From assembly GCF_025144665.1 (NCBI RefSeq), contig NZ_CP102294.1, positions 1,488,001-1,552,000 of the forward strand: DNA of 64,000 bases, read 5' to 3'. Positions 15,816 to 26,667 of this stretch are shown piece by piece; the stretch's first letter is position 1, and every line of letters starts with the position of its first letter. Origin of the DNA: Alistipes ihumii AP11 (lineage in GTDB: Bacteria; Bacteroidota; Bacteroidia; Bacteroidales; Rikenellaceae). The notes below the pieces were generated by a model. That model was not told the origin of the DNA. It was given only the letters and a program-made list of their open reading frames with translations, and ran no database searches. The position numbers and the translations under genes are program-made.

Positions 15816-17657
15816 TCAGAATTCAGCGCCAGGGCGTTCCTGCAATTTCAGGTATCGCAGCGAGGGCGACTCGACGAATTCTCCCAGGTCATACTCGGCC
15901 CACCGGTCGTCGACCCGGGCGATCGTCTCGGGAGAGGATGCCACCACATTCGGCCAGCGACGGGCGAATCCCCCGACCCCGCCGGCCTTGGTCCTCGCGT
16001 CGAAAAAAGCCATACCGCCGCTCAGCCGCACGTCGCGCGACGGATCGCAGGCCGCCGCGGCCAGCCACAGCCGGTCGGAAAACGGAAACTCCTCGGCGGC
16101 GGCGTCCATAACGACGACCCAGCTCACCCCCTGCACTTCGTTCCGCAGGACGAACCTTTCGGCATCGACTTCGGCCGAACGGCCGGCGAAAAGCACCAGA
16201 GCTCCCCAAATTTCGGCCAGCGAGCAATCGACCGACGTCACGCCGCAGCAAAACTCCCAGCGGTCGGGCAGCCGAATCTCGGCAGGGACATCCTCCGGCG
16301 AGACTCCGGTCAGGTCGACGGCCATCTTTCCGCCCAGTCCGGCCTGCGGCGAGGCATGGTCGAGTACGTCGAGGGGACCGCGCGACAGCAGCGCCTGCTC
16401 CGGCAGGCGGACGCGCCGCAGAAGCGAAGCCAGTACGCCGGCTTGCCGGACGTCGTCCGGCGTCGAAACCACGAGCAAAAACTTGTTGAACATCATCTGT
16501 CCCGCCCCCCACAGCGACGAAGCCGTCTTCAATCCCTGTCCCGGATAGGCCGTCCGGATATTCGCGACGGCTATGTTATGGGCCACGCCTTGCCAGGGCA
16601 TCCACAGATCGTCCGCCTCGGGCAACATCGCCCGGCGGATCGGCGCCAGAAAAATCCGCTCGGTCGCCTTCGCTATGTAGGCGTCCTCCTGAGGGGGAAC
16701 CCCCACGATCGTAGCAGGATAGACGGCATCGCGGCGGCGGGTAATCGCCGTAACGTGGAAAACAGGATAAAGGTCTTCGAGCGAGTAAAAGCCCGTATGG
16801 TCGCCGAACGGACCCTCGACCGCCTTCTCCTCGGACGGATCGACGTATCCCTCGATCACGAAGTCGCAGTCGGCCGGAACCCTCAGATCGCAGGTCAGAC
16901 ATCGCACCAGCTCGACCGGACGGCCGCGCAGAAACCCGGCCAGCAGATACTCGTCCAGATCGTCCGGCATCGGAGCCGTCGCGGCGTAAGCGTAGGCGGG
17001 ATCGCCGCCCAGACAGACCGCCACGGGCATCCGACGGCCGAGCCGACGGTAAGCCCGGTAATGTCTCTCGCCGGTTTTGTGCACATGCCAGTGCATTCCG
17101 GTCGAACGCTCCGAGAAGACCTGCATCCGGTACATGCCCACGTTGCGGACGCCGCTTTCCGGATCGACCGTGTGGACCAGCGGGAAAGTGACGAAGCGTC
17201 CGCCGTCGAACGGCCAGCACTTCAGAACCGGAAGCTCCGAGAGCCGGACCTCGTCGCCCGTGCGGACCACCTGCTGGCACGCCCCGCGTCCCCGGCGATT
17301 CCGGGGCAGCCAGCGCGACATCCGCTCCAGCAGCGGCAGCATGCGGAGCTTGTCGGACAACGACGTTTTCGGAGCGGTCAGCTCCGAAAACAGGCTCTCG
17401 ATCCGCCGGGTCAGGTCGTCGAGACTTTCCACGCCCAGCGCCAGGGCGATCCGGCGGTCGGAGCCCATCATGTTCGTCAGGACGGGGAAAGACGTGCCCG
17501 TCCGCTCGAACAGCAGCGCCCGACCGCCTCCCGGACGTTTCGACTCGCGGTCGGTCAACTCGGCGATCTCCAGCACCGGATCGACCTCGGCGGCGACTCT
17601 CACCAGCTCGCCGGCGCGCTCCAGCGCGGCGACATATTCCCAAAGATTCCTATACAC
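15816..17657 (-). CDS. ubiD: UbiD family decarboxylase
   Basis: The 613-residue protein is a prenylated-FMN-dependent decarboxylase of the UbiD family. It starts MYRNLWEYVAALERAGELVR. Family segments include RIALALGVESLDDL, EGPFGDHTGFYS (about 280-291) and PATIVGVPPQEDAYIAKATE (about 311-330). The length matches the long menaquinone-type UbiD proteins of Bacteroidetes. A role in menaquinone synthesis is likely but not certain, because UbiD members act on many aromatic acids. The partner flavin prenyltransferase (UbiX) is not nearby. Confidence 0.85.
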   Translation of the reverse strand: MYRNLWEYVAALERAGELVRVAAEVDPVLEIAELTDRESKRPGGGRALLFERTGTSFPVLTNMMGSDRRIALALGVESLDDLTRRIESLFSELTAPKTSLSDKLRMLPLLERMSRWLPRNRRGRGACQQVVRTGDEVRLSELPVLKCWPFDGGRFVTFPLVHTVDPESGVRNVGMYRMQVFSERSTGMHWHVHKTGERHYRAYRRLGRRMPVAVCLGGDPAYAYAATAPMPDDLDEYLLAGFLRGRPVELVRCLTCDLRVPADCDFVIEGYVDPSEEKAVEGPFGDHTGFYSLEDLYPVFHVTAITRRRDAVYPATIVGVPPQEDAYIAKATERIFLAPIRRAMLPEADDLWMPWQGVAHNIAVANIRTAYPGQGLKTASSLWGAGQMMFNKFLLVVSTPDDVRQAGVLASLLRRVRLPEQALLSRGPLDVLDHASPQAGLGGKMAVDLTGVSPEDVPAEIRLPDRWEFCCGVTSVDCSLAEIWGALVLFAGRSAEVDAERFVLRNEVQGVSWVVVMDAAAEEFPFSDRLWLAAAACDPSRDVRLSGGMAFFDARTKAGGVGGFARRWPNVVASSPETIARVDDRWAEYDLGEFVESPSLRYLKLQERPGAEF

Positions 17658-17967
17658 GACTCGATATGTTCATTTCTCACGCATTGCCATACAGGACCGG
17701 AATACTCCTCCGCACACATCCCTATTTCCCGCTCGTGCCCGCCCGAGCGACGGGACGGCCAAACGGCGCCCGCTATCCGAAAGCCGGCCCGCCCGAGTTA
17801 CGCTCCGCCGGAATGCGCATCCCGGCAAACCATTCCCGACAGCCTCACGCACGACAGGCGACGACCGGACGACCGGCCTCAGAACGCAATGCTCGGGCAT
17901 CTTTTCCGGATCGGCTCCGTTCCGTCCGGCACCGGCGTTCCGGCAAAACCGACACGCAGCGACGTTC
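17658..17967. other. Intergenic region between GH20 and ubiD genes, nothing seen
   Basis: No gene, tRNA, repeat or clear promoter is visible in these 310 bp. Confidence 0.3.
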
Positions 17968-19608
17968 CTACGATCCCAGCGATGCCCTCAGGCTATCGGC
18001 TTCCGGCCGGAAATCCCGATACTCGTATCCCTGCGCGTCGTACAGCCGCGACAGCGACTCCAAACGCCTCAGGAAATCGGGATAGTTCCCTTCGCCTCCC
18101 GTCCAAGCCCGTTCGGCGAAAGCCGCCAGTCGGGGCAGCAACATATACTCGGCATGGTCGAGCGTCGCAACGAATTCGGTCCACAGGTTGCACTGCACGC
18201 CCAGAATCCGGCGCGACTGCTCTGCGTTCAAGCCCTCGAACGGGTCCAGATCGTAAGCCGTCCGCAACGGCAGAAAGCCGCCGAAAGCCAGCGGCTCGGT
18301 CTCGCGACTGCCCTGATAATAATCGAAATAGGAATTCATATAGGGCGTCATAATCACATCGTTGCCGTTTTCGAGCGCCGAGCGAAGCCCCTGCTCGCGC
18401 TTGCGCGACAGCACGATGGCCGTCTCCGACAGTCCGCCCTGACGAATCTCGTCCCAGCCGACCATCCGCCGATTCCTCGAGGCCAGAAAGCGCTCGATCC
18501 GGCGCACGAAATAACTCTGCAACTCCTCCTCGCTGCCCAAGCCCTCGTCCCGCATGCGTCTCTGGCAGCGGGGACACTCTTTCCAACGGGCCTTCGGACA
18601 CTCGTCGCCGCCTATGTGAACAAGCCCGTAAGGGAACAGATCGGTCACCTCCGTCAGCACATCCTCCAGAAAGACGAAGGTCGAGTCCTTGCCCGCGCAG
18701 TACACGTCCTCCTTTACGCCCCACAGCGAGGGGACCTCGTAGCCTTCGCCGAGACAGCCGAGCCAAGGATAGGACGCCAGCGCGGCCATCGCATGTCCGG
18801 GCATTTCGATTTCGGGCACGATCTCGATAAACCGGTCGGCCGCGTAACGAACGATTTCGCGCACCTGTTGCCGGGTGTAATACCCTCCGTAAGGCTGCGG
18901 GTCCTTCTCGGGACGCCCGTCCTCGGCCGGCCGCAGGTCGGAGCGGTCGCGCCAGGCACCCCGGCGGGTCAGTTCCGGATACTTCCGGATTTCGATCCGC
19001 CACCCCTGATCCTCGGTCAGATGCCATTGCAGGCGATTCAGCTTGTGCATCGCCATCAGGTCGATAACCGACTTGACCTCCTCGGGACCGAAAAAGTGCC
19101 GTCCCACGTCGAGCAACAACGCCCGGTAACCGATGCGGGGCTCATCGCGGATTTCGACCACGGGCAGATCGATCGCCCGGGCCTTTTCTCCCCTCAGGGC
19201 GGACTCCGGCAACATCTGTCGGAGCGTCTGAAAACCGTAGAATACGCCCGCCGGCGAGCCCCCCGTCAGATCGATCCGGTCGGAGCGCACGCTCAGCACA
19301 TAAGCCTCGGCCGGCAGATCGCCCAATGCGACGCAGATCGCTCCCGATTCCTGTCCGCCGCCCCGGACGACCGCAAGCGGCCTGCCCAGCGACTTTCCGG
19401 CCAGCCCGCCGAAAAGCTCGGCCGTACGGACCAGCGCGGAGTCCCCGTCCGAAAGACGGATCTCGGTCCGTCGGGTCAGCGAAAAGACGCCTTCGCCGAC
19501 ACGGACATCCGAAGGCTCGGGAACGATATCGACCGACCCGACCCTCTCGAGATGCCGGCCGCAGCCCACCAGCGCGGCGGCAGCCCATATCCAAATCCAT
19601 TTTTTCAT
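17968..19608 (-). CDS. Beta-N-acetylhexosaminidase, GH20, lipoprotein (copy A)
   Basis: The 546-residue enzyme should remove terminal N-acetylhexosamines from glycans such as mucin or N-glycans. The signal peptide ends in a lipobox (AAALVGC, Cys at about 16). A GH20b domain covers about 25-150. The catalytic barrel contains HIGGDECPKARWKECPRC, with the paired catalytic Asp-Glu of GH20, at about 331-348. WHLTEDQGWRIEIKYP-like residues and the C-terminal WTEFVATLDHAEYMLLPR segment are conserved. It follows a paralog 237 bp upstream in the same direction, so a shared transcript is plausible. Confidence 0.92.
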   Translation of the reverse strand: MKKWIWIWAAAALVGCGRHLERVGSVDIVPEPSDVRVGEGVFSLTRRTEIRLSDGDSALVRTAELFGGLAGKSLGRPLAVVRGGGQESGAICVALGDLPAEAYVLSVRSDRIDLTGGSPAGVFYGFQTLRQMLPESALRGEKARAIDLPVVEIRDEPRIGYRALLLDVGRHFFGPEEVKSVIDLMAMHKLNRLQWHLTEDQGWRIEIRKYPELTRRGAWRDRSDLRPAEDGRPEKDPQPYGGYYTRQQVREIVRYAADRFIEIVPEIEMPGHAMAALASYPWLGCLGEGYEVPSLWGVKEDVYCAGKDSTFVFLEDVLTEVTDLFPYGLVHIGGDECPKARWKECPRCQRRMRDEGLGSEEELQSYFVRRIERFLASRNRRMVGWDEIRQGGLSETAIVLSRKREQGLRSALENGNDVIMTPYMNSYFDYYQGSRETEPLAFGGFLPLRTAYDLDPFEGLNAEQSRRILGVQCNLWTEFVATLDHAEYMLLPRLAAFAERAWTGGEGNYPDFLRRLESLSRLYDAQGYEYRDFRPEADSLRASLGS

Positions 19609-19845
19609 AATCGAGCAACGTTCGGCCGACGGTCGGTCGGCCCGGCGGCGTACCGGCCATTTTCCGACGCCTTTCCGGTATTGCCTGCGAAGTTCCGCGC
19701 GTATCGGTCCGACGCCGGCACAAATCCTGAAAACCTGTGCGAGCCTGAACCCGAGAACATCCCGCCCCCGGGCCGAACGAACCGGAAAGCCCTGCGGACG
19801 GTCCGCAAGGCTTTCCGGAACACAAAGGCCAGCTTCCCGTGTACG

Positions 19846-21489
19846 TTATCGACCGGCAGGAGCCGTCGCCGCGCTGTCGGCGGCGAACATGTGCTTGCCG
19901 TAGTCGTACCCGTTAATATCGTATTGCTTGCGCAGCGAGGCCATACGCCGGTAAAAATCGGGATAGTCCTTCCGGTCGTACGACCAGCCTACTTCGGCAA
20001 TCGCGGCCAAGCGAGGCAGCAACATGTACTCGGCATGATCGAGCTCGGCAATGAATTCGGTCCACAGATTGCCCTGAACGCCGAGGATATACTCCCGCTC
20101 ATGCGCGTTGAGACCCTCGTACGGATCGAGCGCATAAACCATTTCGATGGGCAGGAATCCGCCGATTCCCCGGGGCTCGTTCTCGATGTCGCGCGTCGGA
20201 TAGTAGTCCAGATAGCAGTGCGTGTTGGGAGCCATGATCACATGGTTGCCGCTCTTGGCCGCTTCGATGCCGCCGGCCGCGCCGCGCCACGACATGACGG
20301 TAGCCGTCTTGGACAGCCCTCCTTCCATGATCTCGTCCCAACCGACGATCTTCCGACCTTTGCCGTTCAGGAATTTCTCCATACGCTGCACGAAATAGCT
20401 CTGCAGTTCGAACTCGTCTTTGAGCTTTTCGTCCCGAATCCGTTTCTGGCATTTCGGGCAGGCTTTCCAGCGGACCTTCGGACACTCGTCCCCGCCGATA
20501 TGGATGTACTCGGAGGGGAACAGATCGACCACTTCGGTCAGCACGCCCTCAAGAAAAGCGAACGTCGAATCGTTGCCCGCGCAATACACGTCTTCCTTGA
20601 CGCCCCAGACAGACGAGACCTTATAATCCTCGCCCCGGCATCCGAGATAAGGATAGGAAGCCAGTGCAGCGGTCGAATGACCCGGCATTTCGATTTCGGG
20701 AATCACCGTAATGAAGCGATCGGTCGCATAGCGCACGATCTCTTTCACTTCGTCCTGCGTATAAAATCCTCCGTAAGGCACCGAATCGAGCGGCGCGGCC
20801 GGGTCCAGATCGCAACGGTCGCGGAACGCGCCCACGCGTGTCAGCTCCGGATATTTCTTGATCTCGATCCGCCAGCCGTGGTCTTCGGTCAGATGCCAGT
20901 GAAAGCGATTGATCTTGTGCATGGCCAGAATGTCGATGAACTCCTTGACGTCGTCCACCGAGAAAAAGTGCCGGCCCACGTCGAGCATACCTCCGCGGTA
21001 AGCGAAATAAGGCTGGTCGGCGATTTCGACGACGGGCAGCTCGACAACGCCGGCTTTCTCGCCCCGGAGCACGGGCTCGGGCAACAGCTGGCGTATCGTC
21101 TGGAACGCATAATAGACGCCGGCGGGACTGCCCCCGACGATCCGCACGCCCTCGGGACGGATGCTGATCTCATAGGCTTCGGGCGCCAGATCGCCCAGCT
21201 CGACGCGGATCGCGTCGGAATCGGCGCAAGCTCCCGTTTCGACTTTCAGCGCGCGGCCGAGCGAAGGTTGCAGCAATCCGTTGAAGAAATCGGCGCTGCG
21301 CAACAGCATCGTGTCGTCGGACAACAGGCATATCTTCGTCGACCGGGTCAGATCGAACGCCCCGTCGGAGGCTTCGACCGTCACGGGACGGGGCACGATA
21401 TCGACCGATTCGACCCGCGCAACACGCGGCCCGCAGGAACAAAGCGACAGGAAACCGGCACAGAAGACCGGCCAGAACAAGGCTTTCAT
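19846..21489 (-). CDS. Beta-N-acetylhexosaminidase, GH20, lipoprotein (copy B)
   Basis: The 547-residue paralog of copy A has a lipobox, FLSLCSC, and the GH20 catalytic motif HIGGDECPKVRWKACPKC. The start chosen, MKALFWPVF at 21487-21489, gives a normal lipoprotein signal and nearly equal length to copy A. An in-frame ATG at 21508-21510 is an alternative. Starts further upstream are excluded by the -7 box at 21529-21536. The two copies share domain order and long identical blocks, so they arose by tandem duplication and may differ in linkage preference. Confidence 0.92.
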   Translation of the reverse strand: MKALFWPVFCAGFLSLCSCGPRVARVESVDIVPRPVTVEASDGAFDLTRSTKICLLSDDTMLLRSADFFNGLLQPSLGRALKVETGACADSDAIRVELGDLAPEAYEISIRPEGVRIVGGSPAGVYYAFQTIRQLLPEPVLRGEKAGVVELPVVEIADQPYFAYRGGMLDVGRHFFSVDDVKEFIDILAMHKINRFHWHLTEDHGWRIEIKKYPELTRVGAFRDRCDLDPAAPLDSVPYGGFYTQDEVKEIVRYATDRFITVIPEIEMPGHSTAALASYPYLGCRGEDYKVSSVWGVKEDVYCAGNDSTFAFLEGVLTEVVDLFPSEYIHIGGDECPKVRWKACPKCQKRIRDEKLKDEFELQSYFVQRMEKFLNGKGRKIVGWDEIMEGGLSKTATVMSWRGAAGGIEAAKSGNHVIMAPNTHCYLDYYPTRDIENEPRGIGGFLPIEMVYALDPYEGLNAHEREYILGVQGNLWTEFIAELDHAEYMLLPRLAAIAEVGWSYDRKDYPDFYRRMASLRKQYDINGYDYGKHMFAADSAATAPAGR

Positions 21490-21528
21490 AGATTGATGTT
21501 TTGGTTTCATAATCGGTAGTGAACAGTA

Positions 21529-21536
21529 CAAAAGTA
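21529..21536 (-). promoter_or_regulatory. -7 box of the GH20 pair
   Basis: TACTTTTG on the minus strand matches TAnnTTTG. Transcription would start near 21522, upstream of both candidate ATGs of copy B. The -33 position reads TTCG at 19-bp spacing, one base off. Confidence 0.6.
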
Positions 21537-22066
21537 ATTTTTTTTGTCAAAATTCCGAATACCTCGCCTTCATTCGGCCGGCAACACAAGGCAGACCCTC
21601 CGGCCGGCCGGATGCTCCGACTGCTGCAACGGACCGTCCGACACGGCGCGTACCGGCCGTCCGGTCTCCGACGATCGAATCCGGCACCCGCGCCTTTGCG
21701 CCCGGAGTCCGCCCGCGATCCGAACCGCCATAAACGCCGGACCGCTTCCACCGTACGGTCCGGTCATGCCGTCCGGCCCGGACAGGCAAACCGGTTCGCA
21801 TCGCCCCGGGCATCCGCGATTTTCCGGACCGCCATGGCCCCGAACATAGAAAAGCAACCGTAACGAGCGCTACGATTTCAACCGGCCGGGCTCCCGCCAC
21901 AGCCCGCGCTGGCCGCGTCCGAGCACGGTCCGGATCAAAAGGGCGACGAACCGGACGATGGCGGGGCTGCCGGATTCCTGTATCCCGCGGGAAGAAAGCC
22001 CCGCCGCCCGAACGCCTTCCTCCCGCAGACTCACATGCCGGAACATTCGTTTATATCTCCGTCCGA
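21537..22066. other. Intergenic region between divergent GH20 and mut operons
   Basis: A GC-rich stretch with no gene I can support. Several frames are open on both strands but show no family and no start signal. Nothing else is seen. Confidence 0.3.
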
Positions 22067-22099
22067 TTTGTCTCGAGTCGATAAAATTTTATAACTTTG
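22067..22099 (+). promoter_or_regulatory. mutAB promoter
   Basis: TTTG at 22067-22070 and TAACTTTG at 22092-22099 match both boxes, with 21-bp spacing. The predicted leader is about 53 nt. Confidence 0.75.
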
Positions 22100-22158
22100 T
22101 AAGCATTTGTACTTTTCGGTACACAGGGAAAACCAAAAACTATCTAATCAAAAACACT

Positions 22159-24042
22159 ATGGCAAATAAAGAGCAAAAGCTTTTCGCCGAATTTCCCCCG
22201 GTCACGACCGAGCGGTGGGAGGAGGCGATCAAAGCGGACCTCAAGGGAGCCGACTACGAGAAAAAGCTGGTATGGAAAACGGCGGAAGGGTTCAACGTCC
22301 GCCCGTACTACCGCGCCGAGAATCTCGAGGGGCTCCGGTTCCTCGGCTCGCAGTGCGGCGAGTTCCCTTACGTCCGGGGAACCAAGAAAAACAACGACTG
22401 GCTGATCCTGCAAACGATCGAAGTCGAGTGCCCGCGCGAGGCCAACGCCCGCATTCACGCGCTGCTGACCAAGGGAGTCGAATCCATCGGGCTCGTGATC
22501 GGCAACAAGGAATTCTCGGCGGACGATCTGGACACGCTGCTCGGCGGCGTCTCGCTGCGTAACACCGAGCTGACTTTCAGCGGCTGCGCGACGAAAAAGG
22601 TCGCCAGACTTTTCATAGAGAAACTCGACCGCGAAAACGCAGGGCCCGACGACGCGCGGGCGAACTTCGTTCTCGATCCGATCGTCAAGAAGCTGACCCT
22701 CAAAGGCACGATGGCATGCAAAAGCGGGCAGTGCAAAGGTTTCGAGAACCTCGCCTCGCTGATCGGAGCGGGAGCCAAATACAAAAAGCTGCGGACGGTC
22801 TCCGTCTCCGGCGAGACATTCCACAACAGCGGCTCGACGATCGTGCAGGAGCTGGCCTTCACGCTGGCGGCCGGACACGAATACCTCGTGCGGCTCACGG
22901 AGCTCGGCGTGCCGGTCGAAAAGGCGGCCCGCTCGATCCGCTTCTCGATGGCCGTCAGCTCGAACTACTTCATGGAGATCGCCAAGTTCCGCGCCGCGCG
23001 GATGTTGTGGGCCAATATCGTAGCGCAGTACGAGCCCTCATGCGAGTGCGCCGCCAAAATGTTCGCGCATGCCGTGACCTCGCGGTGGAACATGACCGTC
23101 TACGACCCCTACGTCAACATGTTGCGCGGCACGACCGAAGCGATGAGCGCGGCGATTGCCGGCGTTCACTCGATCGAGGTGCTGCCGTTCGACGCGGCCT
23201 ACGAGAAGCCGACCGACTTCTCGGCCCGCATCGCGCGTAACGTGCAGTTGCTGCTCAAGGAAGAGTCGCATTTCAATCAGGTATGCGACGCGGCCGGCGG
23301 ATCGTACTACATCGAGAACCTGACCGCCTCGATTGCCGAGCAGGCGTGGAGCCTGTTCAAGCAAGTCGAAGAAAAAGGAGGCTACATCGCCGCGTTCGAG
23401 GCCGGATTCATTCAGGATCAGGTCGAAGCCTCGGCCGCCAAGAAGGACCTGAACATCGCCAAGCGGCGCGAGACGCTGCTCGGAACGAATCAGTTCCCGA
23501 ACTTCAGCGAGGTGGCCGGCGACGAAATCACCGAAGAGGTCGTTACGGGCAAGAGCTCGTGCCGTTGCGGCTGCTCGTCTCAGGCGCCCGAGGGCGTCCG
23601 CACGCTGAAGCCCTATCGCGGCGCGATGGCTTTCGAGCAGATGCGTCTGAAGGTCGACCGGAGCGGAAAGAGCCCGAAGGCTTTCATGGTGACAGTCGGA
23701 GCGCTCGCGTTCGCCCGGGCCCGGGCCCAGTTCTCGTGCAACTTCTTCGCCTGCGCCGGCATCCGCGTGCAGGACAACACTTATTTCCACAGCGTCGAGG
23801 AAGGGATACGCGCCGCCGTCGAGGCGAAAGCCGACATCGTCGTGATCTGCGCGTCGGACGACGACTACGCGACGCTCGCCCCCGAAGCCTACAAGCTGCT
23901 CGACGGCCGGGCCATCTTCGTCGTGGCCGGAGCGCCCGCCTGCAAGGAGGAGCTCGAGGCGCAGGGCATCAAGAATTTCATCAGCATCCGCGACAACGTG
24001 CTCGAAACCCTTCACTACTACCTGAAGGAGCTGGGCATCTAA
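22159..24042 (+). CDS. mutA: Methylmalonyl-CoA mutase small (beta) subunit
   Basis: MutA is the non-catalytic partner of MutB in the succinyl-CoA / methylmalonyl-CoA route to propionate. The 627-residue protein has the mutase barrel ([29 protein letters not shown] at about 380-396) but lacks the cobalamin DxHxxG motif, as small subunits do. Its C-terminal flavodoxin-like domain contains [12 protein letters not shown]. The ATG at 22159 follows the mapped promoter boxes; an upstream in-frame extension would start before the promoter. It ends 13 bp before mutB, so the two form an operon. Confidence 0.95.
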   Translation: MANKEQKLFAEFPPVTTERWEEAIKADLKGADYEKKLVWKTAEGFNVRPYYRAENLEGLRFLGSQCGEFPYVRGTKKNNDWLILQTIEVECPREANARIHALLTKGVESIGLVIGNKEFSADDLDTLLGGVSLRNTELTFSGCATKKVARLFIEKLDRENAGPDDARANFVLDPIVKKLTLKGTMACKSGQCKGFENLASLIGAGAKYKKLRTVSVSGETFHNSGSTIVQELAFTLAAGHEYLVRLTELGVPVEKAARSIRFSMAVSSNYFMEIAKFRAARMLWANIVAQYEPSCECAAKMFAHAVTSRWNMTVYDPYVNMLRGTTEAMSAAIAGVHSIEVLPFDAAYEKPTDFSARIARNVQLLLKEESHFNQVCDAAGGSYYIENLTASIAEQAWSLFKQVEEKGGYIAAFEAGFIQDQVEASAAKKDLNIAKRRETLLGTNQFPNFSEVAGDEITEEVVTGKSSCRCGCSSQAPEGVRTLKPYRGAMAFEQMRLKVDRSGKSPKAFMVTVGALAFARARAQFSCNFFACAGIRVQDNTYFHSVEEGIRAAVEAKADIVVICASDDDYATLAPEAYKLLDGRAIFVVAGAPACKEELEAQGIKNFISIRDNVLETLHYYLKELGI

Positions 24043-24055
24043 ACAGGGATTAATC

Positions 24056-26194
24056 ATGAGAGCCAAATTTTCAGACCTGACATATACGAACAGCGCCGCC
24101 GGAAAGTCCTGCGACGCGAAGGAGGGCGCCGAAGCGCAGCCTTGGATGACCCCCGAGCACATCGCCGTGAAGGGGACCTACACCGCCTCGGACCTCGAGG
24201 GCATGGAACACCTGAACTACGCCGCCGGCATCGCTCCGTTCCTGCGCGGCCCGTACAGCACGATGTACGTGATGCGCCCGTGGACGATCCGTCAGTACGC
24301 CGGTTTCTCGACCGCCGAGGAGTCGAACGCGTTTTACCGCCGCAACCTCGCTTCGGGACAGAAGGGACTGTCCGTAGCGTTCGACCTGGCCACGCACCGC
24401 GGCTACGACGCCGACCATCCGCGCGTCGTGGGCGACGTGGGCAAAGCGGGCGTGTCGATCTGCTCGGTCGAGGATATGAAAGTGCTGTTCGACGGCATTC
24501 CGCTCGACAAGATGTCCGTCTCGATGACGATGAACGGCGCCGTGCTGCCCGTACTGGCGTTCTACATCGTGGCGGGGCTGGAGCAGGGTTGCACGCTCGA
24601 GCAGCTGAGCGGCACGATCCAGAACGACATCCTCAAGGAGTTCATGGTCCGCAACACCTATATCTACCCGCCCGAATTCTCGATGAAGATCATCGCCGAC
24701 ATCTTCGAATACACGTCGAAGAACATGCCGAAATTCAACTCGATCTCCATTTCGGGCTACCATATGCAGGAAGCCGGCGCGACGGCCGACATCGAGTTGG
24801 CGTACACGCTGGCCGACGGACTGGAGTATCTGCGTACGGGAGTGAACGCAGGCATGAGCGTCGACACGTTCGCGCCCCGGCTGTCGTTCTTCTGGGCTAT
24901 CGGCATGAACCACTTCATGGAAATCGCCAAGATGCGGGCCGCCCGCCTGCTCTGGGCCAAGATCGTGAAGCAGTTCGACCCGAAAAATCCCAAGTCGCTC
25001 GCCCTGCGCACGCATTCGCAGACGTCGGGCTGGTCGCTCACCGAGCAAGACCCGTTCAACAACGTGGCCCGTACGGCCATCGAGGCGATGGGCGCCGCGC
25101 TCGGCCACACGCAGAGCCTGCACACGAACGCGCTCGACGAGGCGATCGCCCTGCCGACCGACTTCTCGGCCCGCATCGCCCGCAACACCCAGATCTACAT
25201 TCAGGAGGAGACCTACGTCACGCGCAGCGTCGACCCGTGGGCCGGCTCCTACTACGTGGAGTCGCTGACCAACGAGATCGTGCACAAGGCATGGGAACTG
25301 ATCCAAGAGGTCGAAAAGCTCGGCGGCATGGCCAAAGCGATCGAGACCGGCATTCCGAAGATGCGCATCGAGGAAGCGGCCGCCCGCAAACAGGCCCGTA
25401 TCGACTCGGGCAACGACACGATCGTCGGCATCAACCGCTACCGTCTGGAGAAGGAAGACCCGATCGACATCCTCGCCGTCGACAACACGGCCGTGCGGGA
25501 AGCTCAGATCAAACGCCTGAAGGAGCTGCGGGCGAACCGCGACGAGGCGAAAGTCCGCTCTGCGCTGGCGGCCATTACCGAGTGCGTCAAAACGAAAAAA
25601 GGAAACCTGCTGGAGCTGGCCGTCGAGGCTGCGAAGGCCCGCGCGTCGCTGGGCGAGATTTCCGACGCCTGCGAGGCGGTCGTCGGGCGCTACAAGGCCG
25701 TGATCCGCTCCATCTCCGGCGTATACTCAGCAGAAGTGAAAAACGACAAGAACTTCGAACAAGCCAAGGCTATGGCCGAGCAGTTCGCCAAGAAGGAAGG
25801 CCGCCAGCCGCGCATCATGATCGCCAAGCTGGGTCAGGACGGCCATGACCGGGGGGCCAAAGTAGTCGCCACCGGCTATGCCGACATCGGCTTCGACGTC
25901 GATATGGGACCGCTGTTCCAAACCCCGGCCGAGGCGGCCAAGCAGGCCGTCGAGAACGACGTGCACGTCGTCGGCGTCTCGTCGCTCGCGGCCGGACACA
26001 AGACGCTCGTGCCGCAGATCGTCGCCGAACTCAAGAAGCTCGGTCGCGAGGACATCGTCGTGATCGTCGGAGGAGTGATTCCTCATCAGGACTACGACGA
26101 CCTGTACAAGGCCGGCGCCGCCGCGATCTTCGGCCCCGGAACTCCGATTGCGACCGCCGCGATCAAGATACTCGAAATCCTGCTCGCCGAATAA
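24056..26194 (+). CDS. mutB: Methylmalonyl-CoA mutase large (alpha) subunit
   Basis: MutB is the AdoCbl-dependent catalytic subunit that interconverts succinyl-CoA and methylmalonyl-CoA. The 712-residue protein has the substrate barrel ([20 protein letters not shown] at about 62-81, [10 protein letters not shown]) and a C-terminal B12 domain with the base-off motif [11 protein letters not shown] (DxHxxG His at about 600). [14 protein letters not shown] and [15 protein letters not shown] complete the cobalamin fold. Length and order are normal. A strong terminator follows. Confidence 0.98.
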   Translation: MRAKFSDLTYTNSAAGKSCDAKEGAEAQPWMTPEHIAVKGTYTASDLEGMEHLNYAAGIAPFLRGPYSTMYVMRPWTIRQYAGFSTAEESNAFYRRNLASGQKGLSVAFDLATHRGYDADHPRVVGDVGKAGVSICSVEDMKVLFDGIPLDKMSVSMTMNGAVLPVLAFYIVAGLEQGCTLEQLSGTIQNDILKEFMVRNTYIYPPEFSMKIIADIFEYTSKNMPKFNSISISGYHMQEAGATADIELAYTLADGLEYLRTGVNAGMSVDTFAPRLSFFWAIGMNHFMEIAKMRAARLLWAKIVKQFDPKNPKSLALRTHSQTSGWSLTEQDPFNNVARTAIEAMGAALGHTQSLHTNALDEAIALPTDFSARIARNTQIYIQEETYVTRSVDPWAGSYYVESLTNEIVHKAWELIQEVEKLGGMAKAIETGIPKMRIEEAAARKQARIDSGNDTIVGINRYRLEKEDPIDILAVDNTAVREAQIKRLKELRANRDEAKVRSALAAITECVKTKKGNLLELAVEAAKARASLGEISDACEAVVGRYKAVIRSISGVYSAEVKNDKNFEQAKAMAEQFAKKEGRQPRIMIAKLGQDGHDRGAKVVATGYADIGFDVDMGPLFQTPAEAAKQAVENDVHVVGVSSLAAGHKTLVPQIVAELKKLGREDIVVIVGGVIPHQDYDDLYKAGAAAIFGPGTPIATAAIKILEILLAE

Positions 26195-26211
26195 CGACCG
26201 GCAAATAAGCG

Positions 26212-26248
26212 AAAAAGCCGCTCCGCGCTGTGCGCGGAGCGGCTTTTT
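26212..26248 (+). terminator. mutAB terminator
   Basis: A perfect stem, AAAAAGCCGCTCCGCGC with its complement, has a TGT loop and ends in TTTTT. The A run makes it usable from either strand. Confidence 0.93.
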
Positions 26249-26667
26249 CTATCCGACAGCCTGTCACGGTCTATGGCCGCGACCGATGGTCGTTCTCGTA
26301 CGAAAAACCACTCATATGTTCTCCTGTACCCTCCCTCGGGTTCTCCATGTTTCCGACACCCCGGCATCCCTCCGCCGGAGAGGATTCAGGATAAGGACCC
26401 GATCGGACGCACGGCCTGCGGGCGGTTGCTGACCGCGACCGGCCGATGAAAAAATTCCGGTTGCGAACGTATGGTACATAAGGAGTATAATGGCCTCAAA
26501 AAAGCGGCATAACTTCCGCGAATAAACAGCCGTCCGCAAAAACGCCGCACGACACGGCGGGAAACGACGGCAACCCGGACCGCGGCACGGCGCCGTTCGA
26601 CGGAGAATCCCATCCATTTCGAGTTTCAGGCGCGCGCTTTTCACGCGCCAACGGCCTGGAACGGGCC
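26249..26667. other. Intergenic region between mutB and the HTH gene, nothing seen
   Basis: No coding frame with family features, no repeat and no complete promoter was found in these 419 bp. Confidence 0.3.

Noticed and set aside
15651-18353. 900-codon plus-strand frame opposite ubiD and GH20 genes
   Set aside because: Antisense shadow of ubiD and GH20; Arg/Pro-rich without domains.
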